From: UBA1161 sp002311745
GTDB taxonomy: Bacteria; Planctomycetota; Phycisphaerae; Tepidisphaerales; Tepidisphaeraceae
Direction: 5' to 3'
Length of the DNA stretch: 64,000 bases
Assembly: GCA_050018415.1 (NCBI GenBank)
Contig: JBEKAB010000005.1
Span: forward strand, 103,606-167,605
The notes beneath the pieces were generated by a model. It was not told the origin of the DNA. It did no database searches and saw only the letters and a program-made list of their open reading frames with translations. Positions 17,225 to 25,558 of this stretch are shown here, piece by piece. The position numbers and the translations under genes were made by a program. How positions within the stretch are numbered: position 1 is the stretch's first letter; each line of letters begins with the position of its first letter.

Positions 17225-18783
17225 GATGGAATTACCTGGTCATCGCCGTGTACCTGGCCGTGGTGTTCGCGATCGGCGTGCGCTTCGGGCGGCGGCGAAG
17301 CAGCGTCAAAAAATATTACACGGCCAATGCCTCCATCCCCGCCTGGGCGATCGGCATCTCGCTGATGGCCACGCTCATCAGCCCCGTCACGTTCCTGGCC
17401 TATCCCGGGGACGGGTTCAAGGGCACGTGGATTCGCCTGGTCCAGGGCCTGATGGTCCCGCCGGTGCTCGTGTGCGTGCTGTGGTTCATCGTTCCCTGCT
17501 ATCGCCGATTCATCGGCATCAGCACATACGAATACTTCGAGCGCCGGTTCGGCTACGGCGCACGCGTCTACAGCTCGCTGGCATTTTTGATCGCTCATTT
17601 TTCCAAGATGGGTTCGGTCATATTCCTGATGGCCATGGCCATCCAGCAGGTGACGGGGATGGGCTACTATAAGGTGGTCATTGCCGTCGGCTCGCTGGCG
17701 ACCATCACCACGCTCCTGGGCGGAATCGAGGGCGTCATCTGGACCGAGGTGATCCAAGGCACCGTCCTGATGGGCGGCGGACTTCTGTGCGCGGCCGTGC
17801 TGCTTTTCAAGCCGACGGGCAATCCCCTGGACGTGCTGCGCATCGCGCATGCCGCGCACAAGATCACGGTCGGACCGTTCGATTTGACCTTTTCCAAGCT
17901 GACTTTTTGGGTCATGGCCGCCAACGGAATTTTTTACGCCCTGCAGCGCTACGCCGCCGATCAAACCGTCGTGCAGCGCTTCCTGACGGCCAAGAGCGAC
18001 CGCGACGCCATCAAGGCTTCGCTCCTGGGCGTGAGCCTGTGCGTGCCGGTCTGGACGCTGTTCATGTTCATGGGCACGTGCCTGTGGGCGTTCTATCAGC
18101 TCACGCACGCCGCGCTGCCGGCGGGGCTCAAACCGGATGCGGTCTTTCCGCACTTCATCAAAACGCAACTGCCCAGCGGCGTGATGGGCCTGGTCATGAT
18201 CGCCCTGATTTCCACGGCCCTGTCCAGCCTGCAATCGGACCTGAACTGCCTGTCGGCCGCGGTCCTGGACGATTACTACCGCCGTCTGCGCCCCGCCGCC
18301 ACGGACCGGCATCGCCTCTACGTCGGCCGGACCATCGTCGCCGTCGCCGGCGCCTGCGGCATCCTCATGGCTTGCATGATCGCGCGCTTCGGCGAGCAGA
18401 ACCTCCTGGCCTTCATCTTCGACATGTATGCGATCTTCTCCGGTGGCATCGCGGGCCTGTTCGTCCTGGCATTCTTCACCACCCGCGCCAACCGCCGCGG
18501 CCTAAACGTCGGCATCCTGGCCTGCATCCTCTTTACCGCTTGGACGTTCCTGAGCTCGCACACGATCACAATCCGCGGCCAAGAGCGCCTCATCCTTGAC
18601 CTGGGACGATTCAATTTTACCCAGCCGCAGTTGATGGTCGGCGTCTGGAGCCATATCGTGCTCTTTGCCGTCGGCTATTGCGCGAGCCTGTTTTTCCGCA
18701 GTGAAAAAGATGTTACAAGGATGACCGTCTATGGCTGGCTGCAAAACCGCATCCCCCGCACCGCGGCGACAACGGGCTATTAG
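17221..18783 (+). CDS. Sodium:solute symporter (SSS family)
   Basis: 520 residues from the ATG at 17221, which overlaps the kinase stop (ATGA). About 13-14 membrane helices. N-terminal signature: VVFAIGVRFGRRRSSVKKYY, then SIPAWAIGISLMATLISPVT, typical of the SSS family LeuT-fold first helices. TM8 region holds LISTALSSLQSDLNCLSA, with the serines that ligand Na+ in the family. It would import the operon's substrate using the Na+ gradient. It is the fourth gene of the operon; its 3' end overlaps the following lipoprotein gene by 53 bases, an unusually deep overlap. Confidence 0.93.
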   Translation: MRWNYLVIAVYLAVVFAIGVRFGRRRSSVKKYYTANASIPAWAIGISLMATLISPVTFLAYPGDGFKGTWIRLVQGLMVPPVLVCVLWFIVPCYRRFIGISTYEYFERRFGYGARVYSSLAFLIAHFSKMGSVIFLMAMAIQQVTGMGYYKVVIAVGSLATITTLLGGIEGVIWTEVIQGTVLMGGGLLCAAVLLFKPTGNPLDVLRIAHAAHKITVGPFDLTFSKLTFWVMAANGIFYALQRYAADQTVVQRFLTAKSDRDAIKASLLGVSLCVPVWTLFMFMGTCLWAFYQLTHAALPAGLKPDAVFPHFIKTQLPSGVMGLVMIALISTALSSLQSDLNCLSAAVLDDYYRRLRPAATDRHRLYVGRTIVAVAGACGILMACMIARFGEQNLLAFIFDMYAIFSGGIAGLFVLAFFTTRANRRGLNVGILACILFTAWTFLSSHTITIRGQERLILDLGRFNFTQPQLMVGVWSHIVLFAVGYCASLFFRSEKDVTRMTVYGWLQNRIPRTAATTGY

Positions 18784-20320
18784 CGCGCTGGTGCCGATCT
18801 CGCTGCTTCTGTTCGGCTGCGCAGCGCAAAAGCCGGCGGGACCGGCGCCCGTCCTGCACGCCGAGGCGTTCAAACATTACGTCGATGACTTCAACACGAT
18901 GGAAAGCGAGGACGTGGTCAACGCCATCCCCAATGCCGCCGCATGGGATTGGATGCAGAAAAACGTGCCGCTGTTTGAGTGTCCCGATGCGGACATCCAG
19001 CGCATCTATTACTTCCGCTGGTGGACGTACCGCAAACACCTGGTGCAGACGCCGGCCGGTTGGGTGCTGACGGAGTTCATCACGCACGTCAAACACGCCG
19101 GGATTTACGACACGATAAGCTGTGCTATCGGTCAGCATTTGGACGAAGGCCGCTGGCTGCGCGACCAGCGCTACCTGGACGATTACACGCGCTTCTGGTT
19201 CCGCGGCGACGGCGGCAAGCCGCAGCCGCACTTGCACAAATTCAGCGGCTGGGTGGAATCGGCCGCGTACGAGCGCTACCGGGTCACGGGCGACGCCAAA
19301 TTGCTGATCGATATGTTGCCCGATTTCGTCGCCGATTATCGCCAATGGGAAAGTGAGCGGCTCCTCCCCAACGGCCTGTTTTGGCAACGGGACGTGAGCG
19401 ACGGCATGGAAGAATCGATCAGCGGCTCGCGCAAGAAGCACAACGCCCGGCCGACCATCACGAGCTACATGTACGGCAACGCCCTGGCCATCGCCGCCGT
19501 TGCCGAGCTGGCCGGCAAGCCCCAAATCGCCGCGGAATTCCGCGGCAAAGCCGGCAAGCTCAAAGCCGCCGAGGAGCGATTGCTCTGGGATGATTCGGCC
19601 AAGTTCTTCAAGGTCCAGTTCGAAGACGGCTCGCTCTCCCCAGCCCGGGAAGCGATCGGCTTCATCCCCTGGTATTTCAATTTGCCGGATGACACGAGCG
19701 ACTTCGGCTCAGCGTGGAACCAGCTCACCGATCCGCAGGGTTTTTGGCTTCCCTGGGGCCTGGCCACGGCCGAGCGGCGCCAGCCGACGTTCATGGCCCG
19801 CGTCAAAGGCGATTGCGAATGGGATGGCGCCGTCTGGCCGTTCGCCACCAGCCAAACGCTGACCGCCCTGGCCAATCTGCTGAACAACTACCAGCATCAC
19901 GAGATGACTAAGCAGGTTTTTCTTGACGCGATGCGCACGTACGCCAAATCGCACACGATGGACGGCAAGCCGTACATCGGGGAGTACCAGGACCCAAACA
20001 CCGGCCGCTGGCTCAAAGGCAACAATCCCCGCAGCCGCTACTACAACCATTCGACGTATTGTGATTTGGTGCTCACCGGCGTGGTCGGCCTGCGGCCGCG
20101 CAGCGATGACGTGGTGGAAGTGAACCCGCTGGTGCCCGAGAACGCGTGGGACTGGTTCTGCGCAGATGGCATCCCATATCACGGCCACGAGCTGACGATC
20201 CTCTGGGACAAGACGGGCGCGCACTACAGCAAAGGACCCGGCCTATCCATCTTCGCCGATGGGCGTTTGTTGGCACACTCCGATACGCTCGCTCGCATCA
20301 CTGCGCAGTTGCCGCGATAA
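18731..20320 (+). CDS. Lipoprotein glycoside hydrolase, MGH1/trehalase-like
   Basis: 529 residues. Signal peptide with lipobox LLFGC (Cys30) predicts an outer- or inner-membrane lipoprotein facing the periplasm. The rest is an (alpha/alpha)6-barrel-type enzyme resembling the MGH1-like / GH63 group: RWWTYRKHL, SGWVESAAYERY, DGMEESISG, EAIGFIPWYFN, CEWDGAVWPFATSQT and NHSTYCDLV. Acidic residues in DGMEES and CEWDG are candidates for catalysis. Overlap with the symporter gene ties it to the acid-sugar operon; it may release a sugar-acid or glycosyl-glycerate-type substrate before uptake. An alternative reading is trehalase or glycogen-debranching-like activity. No operon gene follows. Confidence 0.78.
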   Translation: MAGCKTASPAPRRQRAISALVPISLLLFGCAAQKPAGPAPVLHAEAFKHYVDDFNTMESEDVVNAIPNAAAWDWMQKNVPLFECPDADIQRIYYFRWWTYRKHLVQTPAGWVLTEFITHVKHAGIYDTISCAIGQHLDEGRWLRDQRYLDDYTRFWFRGDGGKPQPHLHKFSGWVESAAYERYRVTGDAKLLIDMLPDFVADYRQWESERLLPNGLFWQRDVSDGMEESISGSRKKHNARPTITSYMYGNALAIAAVAELAGKPQIAAEFRGKAGKLKAAEERLLWDDSAKFFKVQFEDGSLSPAREAIGFIPWYFNLPDDTSDFGSAWNQLTDPQGFWLPWGLATAERRQPTFMARVKGDCEWDGAVWPFATSQTLTALANLLNNYQHHEMTKQVFLDAMRTYAKSHTMDGKPYIGEYQDPNTGRWLKGNNPRSRYYNHSTYCDLVLTGVVGLRPRSDDVVEVNPLVPENAWDWFCADGIPYHGHELTILWDKTGAHYSKGPGLSIFADGRLLAHSDTLARITAQLPR

Positions 20321-20737
20321 TGAATCGTGTTGCTATGCCGCGGCGCATGGACTGAAAAAATCTTTTCCTGCCTGCAAACACGCAAAAGTTGGTATTCCCG
20401 CAGCATTCATCGCGACAATTCGCTTAGCTCCAGCGGGAGATGGGGGTTGAGATTTCTGGTTTTGATTGGAGAATCGAGTCCGCAAGGCAAGCATTTCGCC
20501 GCGCTGTCAGTGAAACATCCGACTACCACAAAACAATACGCGTGATACCCTGCGGGCTGCAGTCCACGCTGCAATCGTGAAAATTTTAGGGCGATGAAAC
20601 CGGTCACGACCGGTTGATGGAAACGAGCAATGAAAGCCGCTCGCGCCCGGTTTCTCGCCGCTCATTTCTTTGCCGCCTGGGTTTGACGTGGGTAGCCCGA
20701 CGGCGAAATTAAATCATATCCACAGAGGAGAAGGCAT
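20321..20737. other. Gene-free leader before the PEP-CTERM propeller gene
   Basis: 417 bases with no credible gene. A near-palindromic hairpin at 20599-20616 (AACCGGTC-AC-GACCGGTT) is followed by GGAAACGAGC and further partial inverted repeats to about 20690, so a structured 5' RNA is possible. The downstream gene has a clear AGGAG site. No known riboswitch consensus was recognised. Confidence 0.4.
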
Positions 20738-21637
20738 ATGCGTCAGTTCAAATTACGCGTCATATCCATCATGGCGTTGGCCTTATCGGCGGGAGCGGCA
20801 TTCATGCCGGCGACCGCGCACGGACAAATCTTTGTCTCGAACGAGACTGCCGCCACGATTGGCGAATACAGCACGTCGGGAGCGACGGTGAACGCCTCCC
20901 TGGTCTCGGGGTTGAGTCAGCCGCTGGGCATTGCCGTATCTGGATCGGACCTGTTTGTCGCGAACCACAGCGCCGGCACGATTGGCGAATACACGACTTC
21001 GGGAGCCACGGTGAATGCCTCCCTGGTCTCGGGGTTGAATGACCCGTACGGCATTGCCGTGTCTGGATCGGACCTGTTTGTCGCGAATTGGGGGAGCGGC
21101 ACGATCGGCGAATACACCACTTCGGGAGCCACGGTGAACGCCTCCCTGGTTTCGGGGTTGAATTACCCGCACGGCATTGCCGTGTCTGGACCGGACCTGT
21201 TTGTCACGTACCTATACAGCGGCACGATCGGCGAATACACCACGTCGGGAGTGACGGTGAACGCCTCCCTGGTCTCGGGGTTGAATAGCCCGATCGGCAT
21301 TGCCGTGTCTGGATCGGACCTGTTTGTCACGAACTTTTACGACGTCACGGTCGGCGAATACACCACGTCGGGAGCAACGGTGAACGCCTCCCTGGTCTCA
21401 GGGTTGTCTTACCCGTACGCCATCGCCGTGTCTGGACCGGACTTGTTTGTCACGAGCGCCACGCTCGGTACGATCGGCGAATACACCACGTCGGGAGTGA
21501 CGGTGAACGCCTCTCTGGTCTCGGGGTTGGATCGGCCGTCCGGCATTGCCGTGGCTGTCCCCGAGCCGGCGAGGCTGGGGCTGCTGGGTCTGGCTGGCGG
21601 CATGCTGCTGATGCGCCGGCGCGAAAATCGCCAGTAA
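20738..21637 (+). CDS. PEP-CTERM beta-propeller protein
   Basis: 299 residues with AGGAGAAGG just before the ATG and a signal peptide ending near ATAHG. Residues 40-275 are near-identical 41-residue repeats (TIGEYTTSGATVNASLVSGL ... GIAVSGSDLFVAN) of NHL/YncE-like propeller type: five complete plus a sixth that stops early. The short N-terminal strand (QIFVSNETA) supplies what the sixth repeat lacks, so a six-bladed propeller closed by a Velcro strand fits. The tail VPEPARLGLLGLAGGMLLM-RRR is a PEP-CTERM sorting signal: PEP, one helix, arginines. Exported and anchored or processed by an exosortase; the ligand is unknown. No exosortase gene is in the window. Confidence 0.88.
   Translation: MRQFKLRVISIMALALSAGAAFMPATAHGQIFVSNETAATIGEYSTSGATVNASLVSGLSQPLGIAVSGSDLFVANHSAGTIGEYTTSGATVNASLVSGLNDPYGIAVSGSDLFVANWGSGTIGEYTTSGATVNASLVSGLNYPHGIAVSGPDLFVTYLYSGTIGEYTTSGVTVNASLVSGLNSPIGIAVSGSDLFVTNFYDVTVGEYTTSGATVNASLVSGLSYPYAIAVSGPDLFVTSATLGTIGEYTTSGVTVNASLVSGLDRPSGIAVAVPEPARLGLLGLAGGMLLMRRRENRQ
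20855..21556. repeat. 123-bp tandem repeats in the propeller gene
   Basis: Units begin at exactly 20855, 20978, 21101, 21224, 21347 and 21470, each 123 bases with no length change. Identity between units is high even at silent positions, indicating recent expansion or gene conversion. Confidence 0.92.
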
Positions 21638-21683
21638 ACGCAGGGGCATGAAAAATGTCGGGAATTTCCGCGTGGGGAGCAGA

Positions 21684-21703
21684 CCGGCCCGAGGACGGGC
21701 CGG
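21684..21703. terminator. Hairpin terminator between convergent genes
   Basis: Perfect 8-bp stem CCGGCCCG/CGGGCCGG with AGGA loop, followed on + by CTCAATTT. Lies between the propeller gene and the convergent CpaF-like gene. Confidence 0.6.
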
Positions 21704-21757
21704 CTCAATTTCGAATCGATACCCACCTGCTCTCGGACCGCTTTCTGTAGTGTTGAC

Positions 21758-23143
21758 CTACGCGGCTTCGGCTTCGGGGGGCTTATCGGCAGCGTCGGGG
21801 GCGGGGGCCGTGGGGTGGGCGGCGTGGTGGGGGCCGGGGGTGAACATCAACCGCGGAATCTGAAGGCCGGGGATCGCTTCCAGCTTGGTGATGAAGCCCG
21901 GGCGCAGGCCGCTGGGTTGCAGGGAGCCGCGCACCGGGGCGTTGGCCGCGGCGGGTTCCTCCTTAAAGCGGAAAATGTCCTGAAGCAGCATGCGGTCGCC
22001 TTCCATGCCGGCCAACTCGCAGATGTGGGTGATCTTGCGCGAGCCGTCGCGCATGCGGGATTCGTGGACGATCATCTGGACGGCCGAGCCGATCTGCTCG
22101 CGGATGACGCGCACGGGGAATTCGATGCCGGCCATGAGGGCCATGGTTTCGATGCGGGAGATGGCGTCGCGCGGGGCGTTGGCGTGGAGCGTGGTCAGCG
22201 AGCCGTCGTGGCCGGTGTTCATCGCCTGGAGCATGTCGAGGGCTTCGGCGCCGCGGCACTCGCCGACGATGATGCGCTCCGGGCGCATGCGCAGGGCGTT
22301 GCGCACCAGGTCGCGGATGGTGACTTCGCCCTGGCCGTGGGCGTCGGGCGGCTGAGCCTCCAGCGTGATCACGTGATCCTGGAACAGTTTGAGCTCGGCG
22401 GCGTCTTCGATGGTGACGATCCGCTCATCGTCGGGGATGCAGGCCGAGAGGACGTTGAGCAGGGTGGTTTTGCCCGAGCCGCTGCCGCCGGTGACGATGA
22501 TGTTCAGCCGGGCGATGACGCAGACTTTGAGGAACTCGGCGATCAGCGGCGTCAGCGTGCCAAGGTTGATCAGGTCCGGGAAGGTCAGGAGGGTTTTGCT
22601 GAATTTGCGGATGGTGAGGCAGGACCCGGCGACGGCGACGGGCGGGATGACCGCATTCACGCGCGAGCCATCGGGCAGGCGGGCATCCACCAGCGGGTTG
22701 GTTTCGTCCAATCGCCGGCCCAGCGGAACGATGATCCGGTCGATGATCCGCCGAACGTGGGCATCATCGTCGAAGGTGATGTCCAGGCGGACGGGCTTGC
22801 CCTTGCGCTCGACGTACACGCGGTCCGCGCGGTTGACCATGATCTCGGTAACGCTGGGGTCATCCAACAGCGGCTGGATCGGACCCAGGCCGAACAGTTC
22901 GTCGATCACCTGCTGGAAAAGCTGCTCCTGTGTGGTCTGCGGCACACTGATCCCCAGTGCCGCCAAGTCCTGGGGCAGATGCTTCAGAACGGACTGGCGC
23001 CCGGCGGCATCGGACAGGGCGGCCTTGCTGGTATCGATGTGCGGCAAGAGCCGCTCTACCAGCATCCGCTTGACCCTGCGAAGCTCGTTATGCTCCGCGG
23101 TTCCGGCAATAGGCGCGGCCCCAGCGTCCGATGCGTGCTGCAT
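21758..23143 (-). CDS. CpaF/TadA-type secretion ATPase
   Basis: 461 residues from the ATG at 23143 (a GTG at 23170 is possible but less likely). Hexameric ATPase of the type II/IV secretion superfamily, cytoplasmic, powering Tad/Flp pilus assembly or similar systems. Motifs: N-terminal domain with LDDPSVTEIMVNRADRVYVE, Walker A VTGGSGSGKTTLLN, Asp box region ERIVTIEDAAELKL, Walker B RPERIIVGECRGAEALDM and His box TLHANAPRDAISRIE. The last 50 residues are Pro/Ala-rich and not part of the fold. No other tad/cpa genes (TadB, TadC, CpaC, prepilin) are within the window, so it appears separated from its machinery. Confidence 0.92.
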   Translation of the reverse strand: MQHASDAGAAPIAGTAEHNELRRVKRMLVERLLPHIDTSKAALSDAAGRQSVLKHLPQDLAALGISVPQTTQEQLFQQVIDELFGLGPIQPLLDDPSVTEIMVNRADRVYVERKGKPVRLDITFDDDAHVRRIIDRIIVPLGRRLDETNPLVDARLPDGSRVNAVIPPVAVAGSCLTIRKFSKTLLTFPDLINLGTLTPLIAEFLKVCVIARLNIIVTGGSGSGKTTLLNVLSACIPDDERIVTIEDAAELKLFQDHVITLEAQPPDAHGQGEVTIRDLVRNALRMRPERIIVGECRGAEALDMLQAMNTGHDGSLTTLHANAPRDAISRIETMALMAGIEFPVRVIREQIGSAVQMIVHESRMRDGSRKITHICELAGMEGDRMLLQDIFRFKEEPAAANAPVRGSLQPSGLRPGFITKLEAIPGLQIPRLMFTPGPHHAAHPTAPAPDAADKPPEAEAA

Positions 23144-23248
23144 TGAATTCTTATCGACAATCCGCAGCACGGGTTAAGTCAAAGTTGACCGATGTCAGGC
23201 TTTTCGGATGCCATAGCGCCGGCGCGTCGGCATTTCAGGATCGCAACG

Positions 23249-23406
23249 TGCACGAGCGGGTGCAGGAGGTGCGTCGGGAGTACCTGGGATACGAACACAA
23301 TTTGGCGCTGCCGCAGGACCTGGGCAAAAGCGCGGACGCCATCCTGAAGTATCTGCCTCCAGAATCCGCCCGTGCTTTCGAGCTGTACCGGCGGCATTTC
23401 GAGTGA
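23249..23406 (+). CDS. Short coding-like ORF or 3' gene fragment
   Basis: From a GTG at 23249 the frame encodes 52 residues with good codon bias and a natural composition (REYLGYEHNLALPQDLGKSA, then ILKYLPPESARAFELYRRHF). No family is recognised. The frame continues upstream into the 5' region of the divergent ATPase gene without a good start, so it may be the 3' piece of a disrupted gene. A very small gene is the alternative. Confidence 0.35.
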
Positions 23407-23445
23407 CGGGGATGGGCCGGCAGCATCGGGGGCGACCGAAATGCA

Positions 23446-23471
23446 ACCACGGAGCCATGGAGGCACGGAGG
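23446..23471. repeat. ACGGAGG-type octamer repeat
   Basis: Imperfect tandem units ACCACGG-AGCCATGG-AGGCACGG-AGG, the layout of dispersed intergenic repeats. Confidence 0.6.
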
Positions 23472-23912
23472 TAAATCGTGTCAGTCGATCATTGCCGCGT
23501 CGTGGGGCGCTCGCTGAATAAAGGTCGTGTCTCCTTCAGTTGGCTAGGGCGAACAACTGATGCTGCGTGAACTTGTGGGGACTGTAGCGATGGCTATAGA
23601 GCGGAAAAAACCCTTGTGCGACCGTCATCGCTTCCCGCACGACCGCACGCGGAGACCTGGTGATGAGGCTCATATTGCATCTTCTACAGATGCGAAGACA
23701 ATCGCGCTACGTAACAGGCGCCGAACTTGTCATGTTTTCTATAGAGAGCAGTCGTGTCCCCTCCAGTTCGGAGAATACGTGTCCGCTGCGCCGACTACAC
23801 TCCTACCCTGACGGGATGGGCGCTTCAGGGGGGCCTTTTTGGAGGGGGATTCGTCGCAGAGGCCGGGTATTCCAGTATGGATACACGCCGGAGGGAAGAG
23901 TGGGCCGGAATG
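23472..23912. other. Intergenic stretch without recognised gene
   Basis: About 440 bases. The open frames here (for example 23560-23811 +) have Arg/Thr-rich unnatural composition and no ribosome-binding site. A phrase like GTCGTGTCTCCTTCAGTT near 23525 recurs imperfectly near 23750. Nothing else seen. Confidence 0.5.
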
Positions 23913-24539
23913 TTATGCTGGTGCCCGGTAGTATGCGGAATCCGTTTGATTAATGGCCAGGACATCCTTCGACCGGCTGCACTTCTGAAGCGCTTTCAAC
24001 ACGCCCGGGCAACGGGGGTTTAGATCGTGCCAAAGGATAATGCCGCCGGGCTTGAGTAACTTGAAAGCGATCTCGGAGTCGCTGAGCACCGCGTCGAATT
24101 CATGGCTGCCATCGACGAAGACGAAGTCGGTGATTCCGTACCAGCGGCTGAAGTCGAAGGACGTGGAATAGCCGCCAAATTGCTGGATTTTCGCCGCTTC
24201 GGGCAGGCCGCGGAATACGGAGCCTTTGACCGGATCGTTGGGAAATTCCGAATCGAGCGTGTAGATCATGGCGTTGGGCGGCGTGTTGGCGGCGACGATG
24301 GTGGCGGATCGTCCGTCGCCGGTGCCGATCTCCACGCAGACGGTCGGCTGAAAGCAGCGCGCCACGGAGGCCAGCACAATGGAATCAAGAATCGAACCCG
24401 CCCGAAGGTCTTTGCTCCAGTTGCGCAAATTGAGGATCAGGTCCGTCTGATGCGGGAGGATTTGGTCCAACGCGATACACCGGAGATCGAATCGCCAATA
24501 ATAGAATCGGGTCTTGATACGCTGAAGGACGGATGCCAT
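23913..24539 (-). CDS. Class I SAM-dependent methyltransferase
   Basis: 208 residues from the ATG at 24539, which has GGGAG five bases upstream; the longer frame to 24605 has no such site. Motif I is VCVEIGTGDGRSATIV, the acidic strand end is YTLDSEF, and the Methyltransf_24-like core has DFVFVDGSHEFDAVLSD and LKPGGIILWHDLNP. Such proteins are often encoded near polysaccharide or glycosyltransferase genes, and a glycosyltransferase lies 1.6 kb away. The acceptor is unknown. The region between it and the HigA-like gene is gene-free. Confidence 0.85.
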   Translation of the reverse strand: MASVLQRIKTRFYYWRFDLRCIALDQILPHQTDLILNLRNWSKDLRAGSILDSIVLASVARCFQPTVCVEIGTGDGRSATIVAANTPPNAMIYTLDSEFPNDPVKGSVFRGLPEAAKIQQFGGYSTSFDFSRWYGITDFVFVDGSHEFDAVLSDSEIAFKLLKPGGIILWHDLNPRCPGVLKALQKCSRSKDVLAINQTDSAYYRAPA

Positions 24540-24889
24540 AAAGCTCCCGAGCGTCTGAGCCGAAACGTTCGATTCGATCGATGGCCCTCGACCTCCGCGG
24601 ACCAATTCTTGTCACTTGTAGCATCTGATGAGAGTCATCGCAACCATTGATAAAGGCAATCCTTGTGAGCGTTGCGTCGGCTGGGCTATGACGCTGACGG
24701 TTCCGGAATTCGGCGATTTCATTGGTCCGGCAGCCAGTCGGGCAGTTGGCTGATCGGCGTTGCCGGCAGGTTGATCAGAAGGCCAGAAGGGGAAGGCCAG
24801 CAGGGGGACAGCGCACCTTATGACCGGCGTTGGGCACGTCATGAAACGGATAAGGTGCGCGAGCGGTGGTTGGGCGCGTTGCCGATGCG
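24540..24889. other. Gene-free stretch with an 11-bp inverted repeat
   Basis: 350 bases without a credible gene. A perfect inverted repeat GCGCACCTTAT (24811-24821) / ATAAGGTGCGC (24850-24860) encloses 28 bases. It lies just past the 3' end of the HigA-like gene and could be a hairpin or a protein-binding site. Confidence 0.5.
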
Positions 24890-25315
24890 TCACAGGAAAA
24901 CCGAGGGGTTGACGGCAAAGTGGGCGGCGGCGGCGCGAATGTGCGCCTTGCTCATCTCGCGCTGACCTTTGAGGATCATGGTGGCGGCGGGGCGGCGGCC
25001 CAGCACTTCGCCAAGGTCCGCAGGCGTCATGCCGTGCTGGTCCATGAGGTGGTGCAGCACGTCGAGGGGCGAGGCTGCGGCCAGCGCCGGCAAGATATGC
25101 GACCGCTCGTAGTCATCGACAAAGCGCCCCAGCGCCGCCAGGTAATCAGCTTCGCCAGCGGTTGGTTGTTGATCGCCTTTTGCTGATAACTTGGCGACGA
25201 TGACCAACGCCCGGCGATGGTCGGCCTTGGAACGAATTGGGCGCAGCGGAAAAGAGCGAACCAGTTCCAGGTAATCCTCTTCGGCGGTGGGGGACCTTGA
25301 GGCGATTGTTTTCAT
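24890..25315 (-). CDS. HigA-like XRE-family regulator
   Basis: 141 residues; ATG at 25315 is preceded by GGAGG with eight-base spacing. The protein matches COG5499 architecture: an N-terminal helical part (YLELVRSFPLRPIRSKADHR, AGEADYLAALGRFVDDYE) and a C-terminal helix-turn-helix (HGMTPADLGEVLGRRPAATM, then MSKAHIRAAAAHFAVNPSVFL). In HigBA-type modules this protein is the antitoxin and autorepressor. No RelE/HigB toxin frame is next to it on either side, so it is either an orphan antitoxin or a plain transcriptional regulator. Confidence 0.85.
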   Translation of the reverse strand: MKTIASRSPTAEEDYLELVRSFPLRPIRSKADHRRALVIVAKLSAKGDQQPTAGEADYLAALGRFVDDYERSHILPALAAASPLDVLHHLMDQHGMTPADLGEVLGRRPAATMILKGQREMSKAHIRAAAAHFAVNPSVFL

Positions 25316-25421
25316 AGCCTTTGCCTCCATTGGTCTTTGTCGTATTCCGCAGTGTGATCCGATATTTGCCGCGACAGCGGGCAGGCGCCCAATTGGCGGG
25401 TTCGGCGAGAGTTACAACAAG

Positions 25422-25494
25422 TAGCAGCGACAGGACTCGAACCTGTGACCCGGGGCTTATGAATCCCCTGCTCTGCCAACTGAGCTACGCTGCC
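25422..25494 (-). tRNA. tRNA-Met (CAT)
   Basis: 73 bases on the minus strand. Acceptor GGCAGCG pairs with CGCTGCT (a G-T at the first pair), D arm GCTC/GAGC, anticodon loop TTCATAA, T arm ACAGG-TTCGAGT-CCTGT, discriminator A. The closing pair of the anticodon stem (positions 31-39) is A-G, a mismatch. CAT could also be a lysidine-modified tRNA-Ile, but the GGGGA/GCCCC stem and general form favour elongator Met. Confidence 0.9.
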
Positions 25495-25558
25495 ATCATA
25501 AACGAATGGCCGTCACAGCCATCAGCCTGCGGCAATTTTATGGCGCGCAATGGTTTGG

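Noticed and set aside
20592..20650. Hammerhead-ribozyme-like GATGA ... GAAAC in the propeller leader
   Set aside because: The order of core elements is wrong: an extra GATG lies between the hairpin and GAAAC, and no cleavage-site stem could be built.
21815..23146. 443-codon plus-strand frame opposite the CpaF-like gene
   Set aside because: Shadow of the ATPase gene; no start signal and no natural protein pattern.
23560..23811. 83-codon plus-strand frame as a small gene
   Set aside because: No ribosome-binding site, unnatural Arg/Thr/Ser composition, no overlap with any family pattern.
24612..24893. HigB-like toxin partner beside the HigA-like gene
   Set aside because: The frame is Pro/Arg-rich without RelE motifs, so no toxin could be recognised.
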